Assembly: GCF_036588685.1 (NCBI RefSeq)
Contig: NC_086386.1
Span: 18,868,931 to 18,932,930 of the forward strand
Length of the DNA: 64,000 bases
Direction: 5' to 3'
From: Mytilus trossulus
Lineage: Eukaryota; Mollusca; Bivalvia; Mytilida; Mytilidae
This document shows, in pieces, positions 34,590 to 46,368 of this stretch; position 1 is the first letter of the stretch, and every line of letters starts with the position of its first letter. A program made the translations under genes and the position numbers. The notes under the pieces were generated by a model. That model worked only from the letters and a program-made list of their open reading frames with translations, was not told the origin of the DNA and ran no database searches.

Positions 34590-34925
34590 ATTAAAGAGAA
34601 ATAATTGATAACTTTTCGGTCTACATTATATTAATCCAAAGATCTGTATACTTTTTGGTTTTGATTCAAAATATTAATTTAGAGATATTGAGTTTGTTTT
34701 TTTAAGGGGGGAGGGGGTTCACATGTAGCGCCGTATCTAAAAAAAACAATTTATGATTATTGTTTAAAACTTTGCCTACTTCTTAGTTATATTAATCTTA
34801 AGTTCTGTATTCTTTTTGGTGATGCTTCAAAACTTTAATTATGAGTTATTGAGTTTTTAGTATTAAAAAAGTATGTTAAGAAAAGGTGTGTTTTCACATG
34901 TCACGCTGTACCTCAGAAACTATTT
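34590..34925. repeat. Two degenerate ~170-bp tandem units
   Basis: The phrases TATATTAATC..AAG.TCTGTAT.CTTTTTGG, TTATTGAGTTT and TTCACATGT.. recur in order near 34625-34740 and 34785-34910. Confidence 0.6.
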
Positions 34926-34928
34926 AAG

Positions 34929-35092
34929 AAATGATTCCTTCGTGTCATGCTCTATGCTCATTTTAACATGGGTAGGCATTACATTTGTCGATATTTTATA
35001 CTGAGCGATAGCGAGGTGTAAAATGTGGTCAAATATAATGCCTACCCATGTTAAAATGAGCATAGAGTATATATGACACGAAGGAATTATTT
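34929..35092. repeat. Long perfect-arm hairpin, ~53-bp arms
   Basis: The left arm 34929-34981 and right arm 35036-35092 are near-perfect reverse complements (one 4-base insertion, ATAT, in the right arm). The loop is about 54 bp. Possibly the core of a foldback MITE. Confidence 0.85.
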
Positions 35093-35489
35093 CTATTCTA
35101 ATCGGACAAATACAGTGTTTTTATAGGTCGAAGCGTACGAAAATACCGTAAAACTGTTTGGCTTTTCCCGTTTCCTCCCCGAGGAGTCTGTGCATTACAT
35201 TTCATATTAGATAAGTTTAAAAACTATGGGCAGAGTAAATATATGTTGTTTTATAAAAATACACAATAAAAGTTTATGCTTGCTGCTTAAATGTGTACAA
35301 TTTAAAGGATAACGATGGGAATAACGTTAATATACACAGTAAGTTCGTGCGCATGTGTCAAACATATTTTTTATGCTCATTGAAACACGGCTTTGTTTAC
35401 AAAGCGTAATAAGGACGTCATATTAGAATTATGATTATTGCATAAAACGACGGGCGTATCATGAGCTCATAGCACAGCTGTTTATTTAG

Positions 35490-35756
35490 TAATGCGTCAA
35501 GTACCTAGCTAACTTTAAGATCGATGACTTGGAAGGAAGAAAAATACACAGATCATTTAGGCATGTTTTAGATAAATAAAAAAAAAAACAGATGTGGTAT
35601 GATTAAATAAGTTTTTATTGATTCAATATACTGCATATTTTAATAAGATCAGAAACAGGTAAAATTATAAATTATCTCCCCCCAAAGAAAAACATAAAAA
35701 AAGTGTCCCCCCTTTTATGCTTTAATGGACCGAGATGTAGACCGTAGAACTAGACT
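35490..35756. repeat. Dispersed repeat, copy 1 (see 44031)
   Basis: About 267 bp matching 44031-44297 at high identity, from GTAATGC to GTAGAACTAGACT, including a C-run and A-run. Non-coding. Confidence 0.8.
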
Positions 35757-35986
35757 CTTTGTTTGCAAATTATCAAAACATGTATCACTAGTTCACAATT
35801 GGTTCATGTTTAGACAGTAAGGTGCATATCCCAGGTTTTTTGTTAACATAAATCAAAGGCATTTGGTTAAAGTCCGGTTAACATATAACATAAGGACAAA
35901 TTTCTATATATTTATTTCATATTAAAGAATCGAAAATTCCGGAAATGAATTTGCATCAACATGATTAATGAAAATTGCAACAATAA

Positions 35987-36487
35987 ATGTTAAATTGTTG
36001 TAAACCATGTAAACTGAGGTCACAACTTTCAATCATTGTTATTCGTAAGGAAAATACCAAACTGAAGAGCGAGTTAATTGACGTTCAAATGAGGTCCATG
36101 CGGAATAATTTGATATTTTACAATATACCGGAATCGGAAGGTGAACAATGTACCCACATTATAAACAAATTTTGCGTTAAAAGTCTGAAAATAGAAAATG
36201 TGGACACAAAGTTATCTATTGCTGAGGCCTATCGTCTAGGAAAGCATGGTGAGAAGACTCGTCCGATTCTAGTGAAGTTTTCAAATTTTGAAAGCCGGGA
36301 TCTGGTGAAAAAAAGCGCAAAAAATCTAAAAGATACTTGTTTCGGTATTTCAGAACAATTACCTTTGGACATCCAGAAACGAAGAAAAGAAAAGCTGCCG
36401 ATTCTAAAGGACTTACGCGAACGGGACATTAAGGCTTACTTTGTGAAAGACCGTATATTTGTAAATGGGAAGGAATATTTGCCATAG
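35987..36487 (+). CDS. LINE ORF1, RNA-binding protein
   Basis: 166 codons from the ATG at 35987 to TAG at 36485-36487. A short polar helix with KLKSELIDVQ precedes MRNNLIFYNIPE, the hallmark of the RRM-like domain in L1-type ORF1 proteins. IAEAYRLGKHGEKTRPILVKF and a basic C-terminal domain (KRRKEKLPILKDLRERDIKA) follow, ending RIFVNGKEYLP. It should bind element RNA as a chaperone. The usual long N-terminal coiled coil is missing, so the 5' end is probably truncated. The following ORF2 is in the same frame with no other stop between, so TAG could be a readthrough codon or a nonsense mutation in a fused frame. Confidence 0.75.
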   Translation: MLNCCKPCKLRSQLSIIVIRKENTKLKSELIDVQMRSMRNNLIFYNIPESEGEQCTHIINKFCVKSLKIENVDTKLSIAEAYRLGKHGEKTRPILVKFSNFESRDLVKKSAKNLKDTCFGISEQLPLDIQKRRKEKLPILKDLRERDIKAYFVKDRIFVNGKEYLP

Positions 36488-38278
36488 GACAAATCCAGAG
36501 AACAATTTTGTAAATTAAAATGTCTATGTTGGAATGTTCATGGTTTAACTTCAGTCTACAAAGATAATGACTTTTTGAACTTAATAAATGATTATAATAT
36601 TTTATTTCTCAGTGAGACCTGGTTAAAAGATAATTACTTGTTAGTTATAGATGGTTTTGAAAGAATTTCTTGTGTATTTCGTAATAAAAATATAGGTACT
36701 AGAAATGAAGGAGGTATTGCTGTTTTTTGTAAGAGTTTTTTATGTAACGGTATTATTGTTGAAAAAGAATTAAATGATGGTATTATTCTGTTAAAACTTG
36801 ACCATAGTTTCTTTGATACTGATAAAGATATTTTTATTTGTTTTTCTTATGTACCACACGAAAGATCTAATTATTACCAATTATGTGATATAGATTTTCA
36901 CGATATTATTGAAAGTATTGTAAATAACTATAGTGATAAAGGTATTGTTTTGGTATGTGGAGATTTAAATAGCCGCATAGGTGAATTAAGTGATTTTTTA
37001 CTTAATGACGATCTAGATAAATATGTCGAAAGTGTTCAGCACGTTGTAAACCCCATTATTTCTGACAGAAGTTCAATGGACAAAACAGTTAATGCATTTG
37101 GCCGTAAACTATTACAAATGGGTTTTAACACGGGTTTAGTTGTAGCCAATGGCAGGCTTTGTAATGACAAAAATGGTAATTTTACGTTCTGTACAGCCAA
37201 AGGAAGAAGTGTAAATGACTACCTACTAGTGCCCCCGAGCGAATGTAGATTAATCAATGATTTTAAAGTGCTACCTATGAACGAATTTTCTGATCACATG
37301 CCTGTTTACTTCGAACTAGACTTATCTGTTATTCGTCAACAAAACCTCCCCCGAGTCCATAAATTCATTAAATGGGACAACAATAAGTGCGATGAGTATA
37401 TTGAAATTTTACAGTCTCATAGTGACAGCCTCTTGAGTTTGGTGAATGATCTATCTTCCGAAATTGATATTAATAACGCAGTGAGGGAGATAACCCGAAC
37501 TATCTATGAAAGTGCATATAAAGTTTTTGGACACTCTGTTTTAACTCGAGACGATATATATGTTAAACGACCAAATAACGAATGGTTTAACGAGAAATGC
37601 GCAAATTCACGAATAGAATTTCACACTGCTAGAAATTTTTATATGCGTCATCCGACAGATACAAATAGAAATTCATATATAACGACTAGAAACAAATTTA
37701 ATAAAGTCAAACGTAATGCACAGTTTAACTTCAAGAAAAGGAAAGGAATCGAACTTTGTAATATTGCAAAAAGGGAACCTAGAAAGTTTTGGTCCGCTGT
37801 AAAACCGAAAAACAGATCAAAATGTTTAGTTGAAAATAATGAGATGTTGAACTATTTCGAAAATATTTTGGGATCGAACCCACCAGAACTTTGTGATGAA
37901 GTTTTACATTTATTAAACAATACCGACTTTGGTGAAATAAGTATTGATATTCTCGATTCAGAAATTACAGAAGATGAAATTATAAAAGCTATACAGAAAC
38001 TTAAAACTGGCAAAAGTTCGGGAAACGATGATATAATTGGTGAAATGTTAGCTGCGAATCCTCTTTTCTTTGCGCCTATTTTTAAAATTCTTTTCAACTC
38101 TATGTTTGACAATGGAATATATCCAGATAATTGGACCGAATGCATAGTTATCCCTGTACCCAAAAGCGGTGATTTGTCGGACCCTAACAATTTCAGGCCG
38201 ATTGTATTGGTGAGCATTCTTTCTAAGATATTTACTAGCATATTAACGGAACGTTTGCTGTCGTGGTCGGAAGACGAT
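36488..38278 (+). pseudogene. LINE ORF2, 5' part: endonuclease and start of RT
   Basis: The frame is open directly from the ORF1 stop. Endonuclease motifs: CWNVHGL (near 36527), FLSETW (near 36609), the catalytic VCGDLNSRIG (near 36955), VNDYLLVPP and the active-site FSDHMPVYFEL (near 37290). The RT region follows: LKTGKSSGNDDI (near 38005), then WTECIVIPVPKSG and NNFRPIVLVSILSKIF. Coding is cut at 38278 by a TIR element and resumes at 39191. There is no in-frame ATG near the endonuclease start; the first clear one lies well inside the domain. This argues for translation as an extension of ORF1 rather than from its own start. Confidence 0.85.
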
Positions 38279-39190
38279 GACGGCGTGCACAAAGTTGACG
38301 GCAACTGTAAACTACGCTTTTTCAATAGCTTTAAACATACAATATTTACATGTATTCATAATATCTTTTGAAGAAGAATTGTTTATCATGATAAAATGAT
38401 GAATGCATGCCATAAGAATCCACATTACTAGTAAGGTAAATTAATATTTAATCTATAAAGCACGAAACGGACATATAGAAAACGTCAAAAAATCGGTGTA
38501 ACTTGTAACATTAAATTAGCATAAAATAGAGTTTGTGACCTAAAACTTATACAAATTTAACATTGTGTCCCACATTTTCGTATAATAGAATTGTTCAGAT
38601 TCGGACTGTGACATTATATGAAATTTACCGCAAAAAAATCAAAAACGACCATGGTATATATGCTTGGAATGATCTTCGTTATGTGTAAGAAATAGTAATT
38701 TAGAAGGTTTATAATCAAAGTGGAAGAATCGGTTAGAAAAAATGTGTAATTGTTATCTTTTTATTTTTAAAATAACTTGGTATTCGAAATGTGCAAAACC
38801 AGAGGTTTATTAAAATCTGCAACATATGAATGATTCGATAGTCCAGACTTAAAACCTGATTTTTTTTAAATGTCCAGCTATTATGTTACATTCTAAAGAA
38901 ATGGCGGTTTGACGCTGTTTTCTGAAAAGGATTCACGGCATCGTTGCTGATTATTTCCATTTTACTGCTCGTAGCAAATATTTATTCATATTTTCGAAAT
39001 GTGCATTTGCTGCACTTTTTTGTTCGAAAAAAAAGAAACATTTTGAACGTGAATGTTTGGAATTATGTGGTAAACTAAGTGTCCAGTGTTTTTGTTACGC
39101 TTACGTTTTCTGAGGGAAAATACCGACGTGGTAAATGGTTTTTGTAATTTGAAGACGTTACATTTGTAGACTCAGCTTTGTGCACGCCGT
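38279..39190. mobile_element. 912-bp TIR element inserted in the LINE RT
   Basis: Ends GACGGCGTGCACAAAG and the exact complement CTTTGTGCACGCCGTC, with weaker similarity for about 20 bp further in. Flanks GAAGACGAT and GAAGAGAAA resemble a decayed 9-bp target duplication, the length used by Mutator-like elements. Non-coding interior. It interrupts RT between the conserved S-W-S-E and the L-I-D-N-Q-F-G-F-R block. Confidence 0.85.
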
Positions 39191-40790
39191 CGAAGAGAAA
39201 TTAATAGACAATCAGTTTGGATTTCGTCCTGGTCGTTCAACTGTTGACGCCATTTTCACACTGCATGGAATTATATCACATATTTTAGTACAAAAGCTTC
39301 AGCTTTTTTGTGCCTTCGTGGACTTTCGCAAGGCTTTTGATAAACTACACAGAAGAATTTTGATATACAAACTGCTAAAGAATGGCATTAGTAACAAATT
39401 TGTTTCTATTATTAAAACTTTATATTCATCAGTGCGTCTTCGTGTACGATCTGGAGGAGTGCTGTCAGATGCGTTTGACAATTTTCTTGGTGTAAAACAA
39501 GGGGAACCTTTATCGCCTTTGCTGTTTTTGTTTTTTATTAACGACATTATTCAAGATATTTCCGTTGAAACAGATAAAGACATCGTGTCTCTAAATGGAT
39601 TTTTAATATATTTGATCTTATTTGCTGATGATACCGTACTTTTTGGAAAATCAACGAATGTGCTGCAACATTTACTGAATAAATTACTTCTATATTGTAA
39701 TAAATGGAACATAGAAGTAAACACGGAGAAGACAAAAGTTGTTGTTTTCCGAAATGGATGGAGGCCTGTGGTAAACCGTTTTTATTACAACGACAGAGAA
39801 TTAGAAATTGTGAACTCCTATGTATACCTCGGTGTATTGCTCCACTATAATGGAAAATTTTTACAAACTCAAAAGCGTTTATCTCAACAAGGATCAAGAG
39901 CTTTATCTTCACTAATAAATTCATTGAAACAAATATATGTGACTACTGAACAACAAATTTTCTTATTCGATAGTATGGTTGGATCCGTTTTAAGTTATGG
40001 GTCTGAAATATGGGGTTTTCATCGTGCTGTTGATATAGAGCTTATATATAATAGATTCTGTAGATTTATTTTGAAACTTGGTAAAAAAGTCCCTACACAT
40101 TTTTTATATGGTGAACTTGGGCACTTGCCATTGCATATTTTGAGAAAATATAAAATCCTGAAATATTGGATTCATATTGTAACTAATAAACCTCATATTG
40201 TATATGAAGTTTATAAACTTTTGTACAAAGATGCAAATAATGGTAAAATTAATTGGGCGTCTAACGTAAAAAAATTGTTATGTAACCTTGGATTTTATGA
40301 TGTATGGATTTCACAAGATAGTAGTAAATTATCATTTGATTGTATAAAAACACGTATTAAAGATCAATTTTTACAAAACTGGAATACAGCTTTAGAAGAA
40401 TGTAGTAAACTTTGTATTTATAAACGATATAAACTAGAATTTGGTTTTGAAAAATACTTAGATTTTCATTGTAATGTATCTATATTAACAAAACTACGTA
40501 GCGGCACACTTAAATTAAATGTTGAAGTTGGTCGTTATCTAAATACTCAAAGAGAAAACAGAATTTGTATGTGTTGTAATATGAATGTTTTAGAGGACGA
40601 GTATCATTTTGTTTTATCATGTCCAGCGTATAGATCTGTACGTATAGAATTTTTACCTTTATACTACTGTTCTTGGCCAAATCGGCACAAGTTAGATAAT
40701 TTATTACAAGCTCATTCTAAATCTCTGACAGTAAAACTATGTAACTATTTAAATGCAGCTTGGAAAATTAGATCGCATATATTGTCATAA
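39191..40790 (+). pseudogene. LINE ORF2, 3' part: RT core and C-terminus
   Basis: Begins in the RT fingers with DNQFGFRPGRSTVDAI (near 39210), then AFVDFRKAFDKLHR carrying the first catalytic Asp (near 39315), GVKQGEPLSPLLF (near 39490) and the catalytic LFADDTVLFG (near 39618). The thumb includes VNTEKTKVVVF and YVYLGVLL. The C-terminus carries CMCCN...DEYHFVLSCPAYRSVR, a Cys/His motif typical of many LINEs. Stop at 40788-40790. The frame is open throughout, so apart from the insertion this is a well-preserved copy. Confidence 0.88.
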
Positions 40791-41479
40791 TATTATTGTA
40801 TACTCTGTAACTACTGTTCTCTGCTGTCTTTTGTTTGTCATATATTGTATATATTTTCGTTTGCCATAGCATGTATATGCTTCTTGCAAATAAAGTATTC
40901 ATTCATTCATTCAATCATTCAAATATTTATTAAAATAATGAAATAACAAAATTTTTATTGACAATGATAAAATGTAAAAAATCAAAATTGTCACTTAATT
41001 GCAAAAAATAGATGTTTGACTTTTGATCCTGCATAGAAGGTGCGAAAATTTAAACCTCGACAAGCGGTTAACCTCTGCAGAAACTGAATTCGCTACCCTA
41101 TTAGATTGTATGATTTGTCGTAGCCTCGGGTCCTGGCTCACTGATTGCTATAACCTGTGATCCTGGGCCACTGTTTAACCATAGATCCAGTATAAGCTAA
41201 CGCTGACGAAATAGAAGGCTGGATTAAGATGTCAGTGTTGCCGGAAGAAATCTCAGTACGACTTATATAATTGATTAATGATTTTTACCTAAGAAAATGG
41301 GGTCAATATAGGGCAAAATACTTTATATCGATCGAAAAAAAACCAAGGAGATCCAGCATTGATAAAAATTCCTTAATTGTTATTTGATAATTTGAATAAC
41401 AGTTAACACACATATTTTCTTAATACCAGTTAACACAAAGTATGAAAGTACCTAATCAACCTAAGCAAAAAAGACCCCC

Positions 41480-41660
41480 CCCCCCCCATTTTTATTAAAG
41501 AATTGTCCATATTTTTACATGTCCTTTCTGTAATTTTGATATAATTTGGGTCCAGCCATTTTTAAAAGGGCCCGGGTTCAAACCCAGGATGGGGGGGGGG
41601 GAAGAGCCTTATGTTTACCTATTCAGACGCATTCATCGTCAAAAAGGGGGTTCCACCACC
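41480..41660. repeat. G-rich GGGTCCAG dispersed repeat, copy
   Basis: GGGTCCAGCCATTTTTAAAAG, a palindromic GGGCCCGGG, TTCAAACCCAGGATGGGGG and TCAAAAAGGGGGTTCCA match the family at 3040-3390. The remainder of 40921-42454 holds nothing recognised. Confidence 0.6.
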
Positions 41661-42454
41661 TTAGATACGACGCTTGTCCCAAAAGCAGTATTTTACCGTT
41701 CGCTGTGAAAACTTTTTTGGGGCTAGAAAAGACTAGAGTTATTTTTTTATTTGAATTTATTGTCTGAAAGACCTGCAGAGACAAAATGTAACCCAGAGTT
41801 TATGATATTAGTTCACTGACTTGGACTTTCCCGTACTATTTATAGGATATCTGATGAGGAGTTGTTTTTATTACTATTAATGATCACATATTCTTGCTGA
41901 TTATCAACTGTGAAAAAGGAAACAATGAATTTACTTCGATGCAGCGACTATCCTGTCCGATAAAGATCTTTGTCAATTTGGGGAAAACGTCCTAGATTTT
42001 ATCCTTCCTCCGTCAAAGTTTTTTCTTTGATTATATCATCATAAAAAATATGACTGCGCATCTCATTACAGTATAACCACAGTATCCGTGAAAGGCTTAT
42101 AATTTACTGTATTCGATACATACGTACAATATCATTTTCAAAAGTTCAGATTTCATTGCCTAAATTTGTCCGTCGAGTATTGATTTGATATTCAAAATTC
42201 CTTTTTCAGTTTTTGAGAGATTTCTTTAATTGTTTTGCCTTGTATTTTAAAATCTCATTACTGGTTGGAGTGTATCATCTGGTTTATAAATAAAGCGCGC
42301 TTTTCAAACAGCGTAATCACATGGCAACAGAGATTTTTCAAAATGAAATATCCTATACTTTTTGTGTTCATATGAAGAGTTTAATTATATTTTGTAACCA
42401 AAAGAAATACGGGTCCTGAAATATAATATGTTACAAATGGTCTGTATAGGTGTT

Positions 42455-44462
42455 TTTTTTTAAAGAACCTCTTTGATCTCCAACACGTCGGTTGTCTCGT
42501 ATAAATTCTTTTCGTGTGCGTGCTACATCACGCCTTTAAGTCTACATGTGTTTTATAAATCTAACGTCTCAGAAATTAAAGAAACTCAGTGTCTTTAAAA
42601 CAAGTTTTGAGATATAAAATAAGGATTGTTGAATTCTTACCTATTTCAGAGAACTAGCGCAAGGACAGGTGTGGTATGTCCCCAACGACGAATACACATC
42701 TAACTTTGCTCATTTTGTGTAGGAAAGGAAACTGCCAAATGAAGACCTATGTCTGTATTTATATTTTAACTGAACGTCTTCCTGTCAAATTTTTAAGCGC
42801 GGAATCTTGTTTACAAATAGGTTACATTTGATAACCTTAACCTTTGCACCCCAACCTATGATTTATTACAGTTGCGAACATTGGGATAGGTGTTACGGAA
42901 TTTCGATGAATGACTTAACCTTAATGAGGTCAAGAGCAACTCTACAAGATCCATGTTAAGATAATAACAAGGTCACTTAAAAATTTCTGATTCAGCTTTA
43001 AATATTGTAAAATAAAAATGAACGGAGATTCAGACTGAGTTATTACTAATCTATACTAAGTTATTTATGATGTTAATGTATCTTAAGCAATATTAATAAA
43101 ACTATGTCTTATGATAAGTTATATCAAATTATGTGATAAAATCGTTGGTTTTATTGTTATTTAACTAAATACAATTTTCCCATTTATACTTTGAAACTCT
43201 TGAGATTTATAGACAGAAAGTAAACTCATAATTTAAATAGCACGGTTTTGAAGAGGATTCCAGTTTCTAAGCTGGCTTATTGTGCAGTTTTTTAAGTAAA
43301 AATTCACAGCATTTCAATACCACCACTCTCTCCCCTCCTTCCCCCCCCCCCCAAAAAAAAATAAAAATATCAAAGCATCTCAGGTCGTTCGTTTCCTTGG
43401 ATAGGACAAACACATAAATGTCGCTTCAGAATTTGTTCAGAAAATGTCAAATTTAGGACATTTATATATATAACGAAATTGAGCTATCATCTCCGAAAAA
43501 ACTGAGTGGCAGATACAATAAACATATTCACAACTTTCTTTTCACTTTTAGTGAATTAAACTTGCGCTTGTGTATTGTCATTATTGGGACTCTGTTCCAT
43601 GTGTTGTTTGTTTAAAATCGTATCCATATCAACATCGCTTGCGATGACTTTTTTGGTTTTGTGCTGTTGGGTTTCTGGCTGAATTTTTTTCACTCTCATA
43701 TAAATTTGACTCACAACAACAATTCTTCTGAAGATTACCACAGAATTTACGTTGGACCCGTGTTTATGTTACTTTTTTGTCATTTCCTGAATATTTAATT
43801 TGACGGTTGGACTATACTTTGTCTATATGACGTAAACATTTATCTTCTACATTAAAAAAACCTGATTAAATTTTTATGTAAACCGATATAAATTTACAAC
43901 TTAAAATGTTGTGTACAAAATAAGCAAATACATGTTTGTGGAACTGAATCAGGGAAAACATTTCATTGTCTTCTTTTATACAAAAAGATTAAAGTTTTTC
44001 TTGATGAAATTGTACCCATGATGTTTTTAAGTAATGCATGAAGTACTAAGCAAACTTTAAGATCGGTGACTTGGAAGGAAGAAAAATACGCAGATCATTT
44101 AGGCAAATTTTAGATAAATAAAAAAAAAGACATGTGGTAGGATTAAATTAGTTTTTATTGATTCGATGAACTGCATATTTTTATAAGATCAGAAACAGGT
44201 AAAATTATAAATCCCCCCCCCCCCCAAGAAAAACATAAAAAAAGTCCCTCCCCTTTATGCTTTAATGGACTCGAGATGTAGACCGTAGAACTAGACTAGA
44301 AATGTGGTATGATTTTTTATTAATTCGATGTACTGCATGTAAATCATAAATCACCCCACCCCACCCACCCTTTACGACTTTTTTAAGGCGTGATATTGCA
44401 CGCACACGAAAATAATTACGAGACAACCGACGTGTTGAAGATCAAAGCGGTTCCTTAAACAA
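42455..44462. mobile_element. Possible 2-kb non-autonomous TIR element
   Basis: An ~80-bp left arm (42459-42540) matches the reverse complement of 44381-44459, including AACACGTCGGTTGTCTCGTA and TTTCGTGTGCGTGC, with scattered mismatches. The outer ends lie in T/A runs, so a target duplication cannot be read. No transposase in the interior, which contains the dispersed repeat at 44031. It could also be two independent inverted copies. Confidence 0.5.
44031..44297. repeat. Dispersed repeat, copy 2 (see 35490)
   Basis: Matches 35490-35756 and is followed by a partial second unit (GAAATGTGGTATGATTTTTTATT.. to about 44355). The C-run at 44214 differs in length. Confidence 0.8.
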
Positions 44463-44474
44463 AAAAAAATGTTT

Positions 44475-44780
44475 TAAAGTTTTAAAGTATACTCATGGAA
44501 ATGGGGAATGTGTCAAAGAGACAACAACCCGACCAAATAAAAAGACAACAGCAGAAGGTCACCAACAGGTCTTCAATGTAGCGAGAAATTCCCGCACCCG
44601 GAGGCGTCCTTCTGCTGGCCCCTAAACAAATATATACTAGTTCAGTTATAATGAACGCCATACTAATTTCCAAATTGTACACTAGAAACTAAAATAATAC
44701 AAGACTAACAAAGGCCAGAGGCTCCTGACTTGGGACAGGCGCAAAAATGCGGCGGGGTTAAACATGTTTGTGAGATCTCA
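44475..44780 (-). repeat. Common dispersed repeat family, copy
   Basis: Phrases AATGTGTCAAAGAGACAACAA, GGCTCCTGACTTGGGACAGG and GCGGGGTTAAACATGTTTG. The last two recur in order at 51115-51170. I recall this family as very abundant in mussels, possibly a degraded non-autonomous element. Confidence 0.6.
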
Positions 44781-45224
44781 ACCCTCCCCCTATACCTCTA
44801 ACCAATGTAGAAAAGTTTACATACATACCTACCTTTTGTCTTTTCATCTTCTATGTTTACCGCTGTCTGACTTTGTAGTCTGTATACAAACATTCTTCTT
44901 GAAATCGTATGCAAATCTTTCAGTTTTCGAACGAGCTCCCGTGAATCCAAAAAAATACGATCATTCGTTTTTGTTTTAATATATTGAAAATGTATGTAAA
45001 GATCAAGAATAAAGACTTGATGTTGGTTTTAACTGTAACCATGAATTGTTTAATTGATAAAGGGGCAATATTGACAGAAACAAGTGCGTACTATACTCAC
45101 TTCATCGGGAGTCTAAAACTACAACCGAATGTAGGTTATAACCTCACACTATACAGTAACCGGCTATATTCTGGTTTGAATTAGTTTACATTTGTGATTT
45201 CTAGCTGACTATGCGGTATGGGCG

Positions 45225-45345
45225 TTTTTCATTGTTGAAGGCCGTGCGGTGACCTATATTTGTTTTATTTGCTGTGTCATTGGGTCTCTTGTGAAGAGTT
45301 GTCTCAATGGCTATCGCACTACATCTTCTTTTTTATATGTATATA
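45225..45345 (+). repeat. Dispersed repeat copy (GAAGGCCGTGCGGTGACCTA)
   Basis: Same family as 21440-21560. It runs from TTGAAGGCCGTGCGGTGACC to ATCGCACTACATCTTC. 44781-45224 and 45346-45777 hold nothing else recognised. Confidence 0.65.
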
Positions 45346-45777
45346 AATTACTTAAACGGCATCTAAACAAAAGTCATGATCCGACCTCGACACAGATTTT
45401 ATGGCCAGATCCTCAAGACAATTCATGGTGAACATATTTCTATAAGCAAGTTGGGTTCGGTCACTATAGGGGTTATTTAACATATGATGAAAAAAATCAG
45501 GATATTCATGATCATGATAGAATAATACATTTTTGCAGTCGTATAAAGAGGTTAAATAACAAAAATGAAGATTTCAGTCATTTATATAAATTGCAACTAT
45601 TGATCTATTGATAATTTTCACTTCGTTCTATATTTATTTCTTGTCAAATTATACGTGTTTAATGGTAATTATCCATAATAATGGAATTAGATCCGCACAT
45701 TTTGATTTAACAAAGTTCGTAGCAAGGAATTTCTAAGGGGGTTACATTACTCGTTAATAGTCGTTGTTCCAACAAAG

Positions 45778-46368
45778 GAGTAGGTCCGGTAAGGGCCGAT
45801 TTTGGCCTCATATTTCAGGTTCATCTGACAAATGATTTTGACCCATTTTTTAAACACTTCAGTGTCTATTTCATTTGAATCAATTAGTTTATGTGAAAGA
45901 TTTGAACTGATTAAGTCATTAAAAACTACCCGATTCAAGCTCAAATACAATGTATGAAAAATCAACCAAATATGCAGAAAAATGTCACTTTTGGATGGTT
46001 TTTGGCAAAAATGAAAGTGGCCGCATCCGTGTTCATCCTCAACCTTTATATATGTTATGCATTGTCATAAAATACAACTTCCATTTCAATATTATGGATG
46101 AACACGAATGCGGCCACTTTCGTTTTACACGAAAACCGTCTAAAATTTAACTAAAATGTAGGAATTGCATGAAGAATTCCGAGTAATTTAGCACAAATTT
46201 CAGGTGCCATGCAGTACCCGATATATGTTCATTGTATATTAAAAAAAAGCCCATATTTATGTAGCAGAAGCACACTACTGTTCAATAAATAACTAAAAGT
46301 TTACATATTATCAATTTTTTAAAACTGCTACATTTTGGGGCCAAAAAAGGTTCTTTCCTGGACCTACT
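45778..46368. mobile_element. 591-bp TIR element with internal hairpin
   Basis: The left end AGTAGGTCCGGTAAGGGCC is the inverted counterpart of the right end (inward AGTAGGTCCAGGAAAGAACC), about 30 bp with mismatches. Inside is a near-perfect hairpin with ~50-bp arms (45988-46038 and 46096-46146), including GAAAGTGGCCGCAT. Non-coding. Confidence 0.65.

Larger units (their letters stand above)
35981..40920 (+). mobile_element. LINE (non-LTR retrotransposon) with nested TIR element
   Basis: ORF1 RNA-binding protein, then ORF2 with AP-type endonuclease, reverse transcriptase and C-terminal Cys/His motif, ending in AATAAA and an (ATTC)n tail at 40897-40920. Such tails occur in CR1/L2-type elements, whereas ORF1 looks like the L1-type RRM protein, so I leave the clade open. 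ORF2 is split by a 912-bp insertion at 38279-39190. Otherwise the reading frames are open. Confidence 0.85.

Noticed and set aside
36229-36429. Minus-strand open frame in the LINE ORF1
   Set aside because: Antisense of a well-supported coding region.
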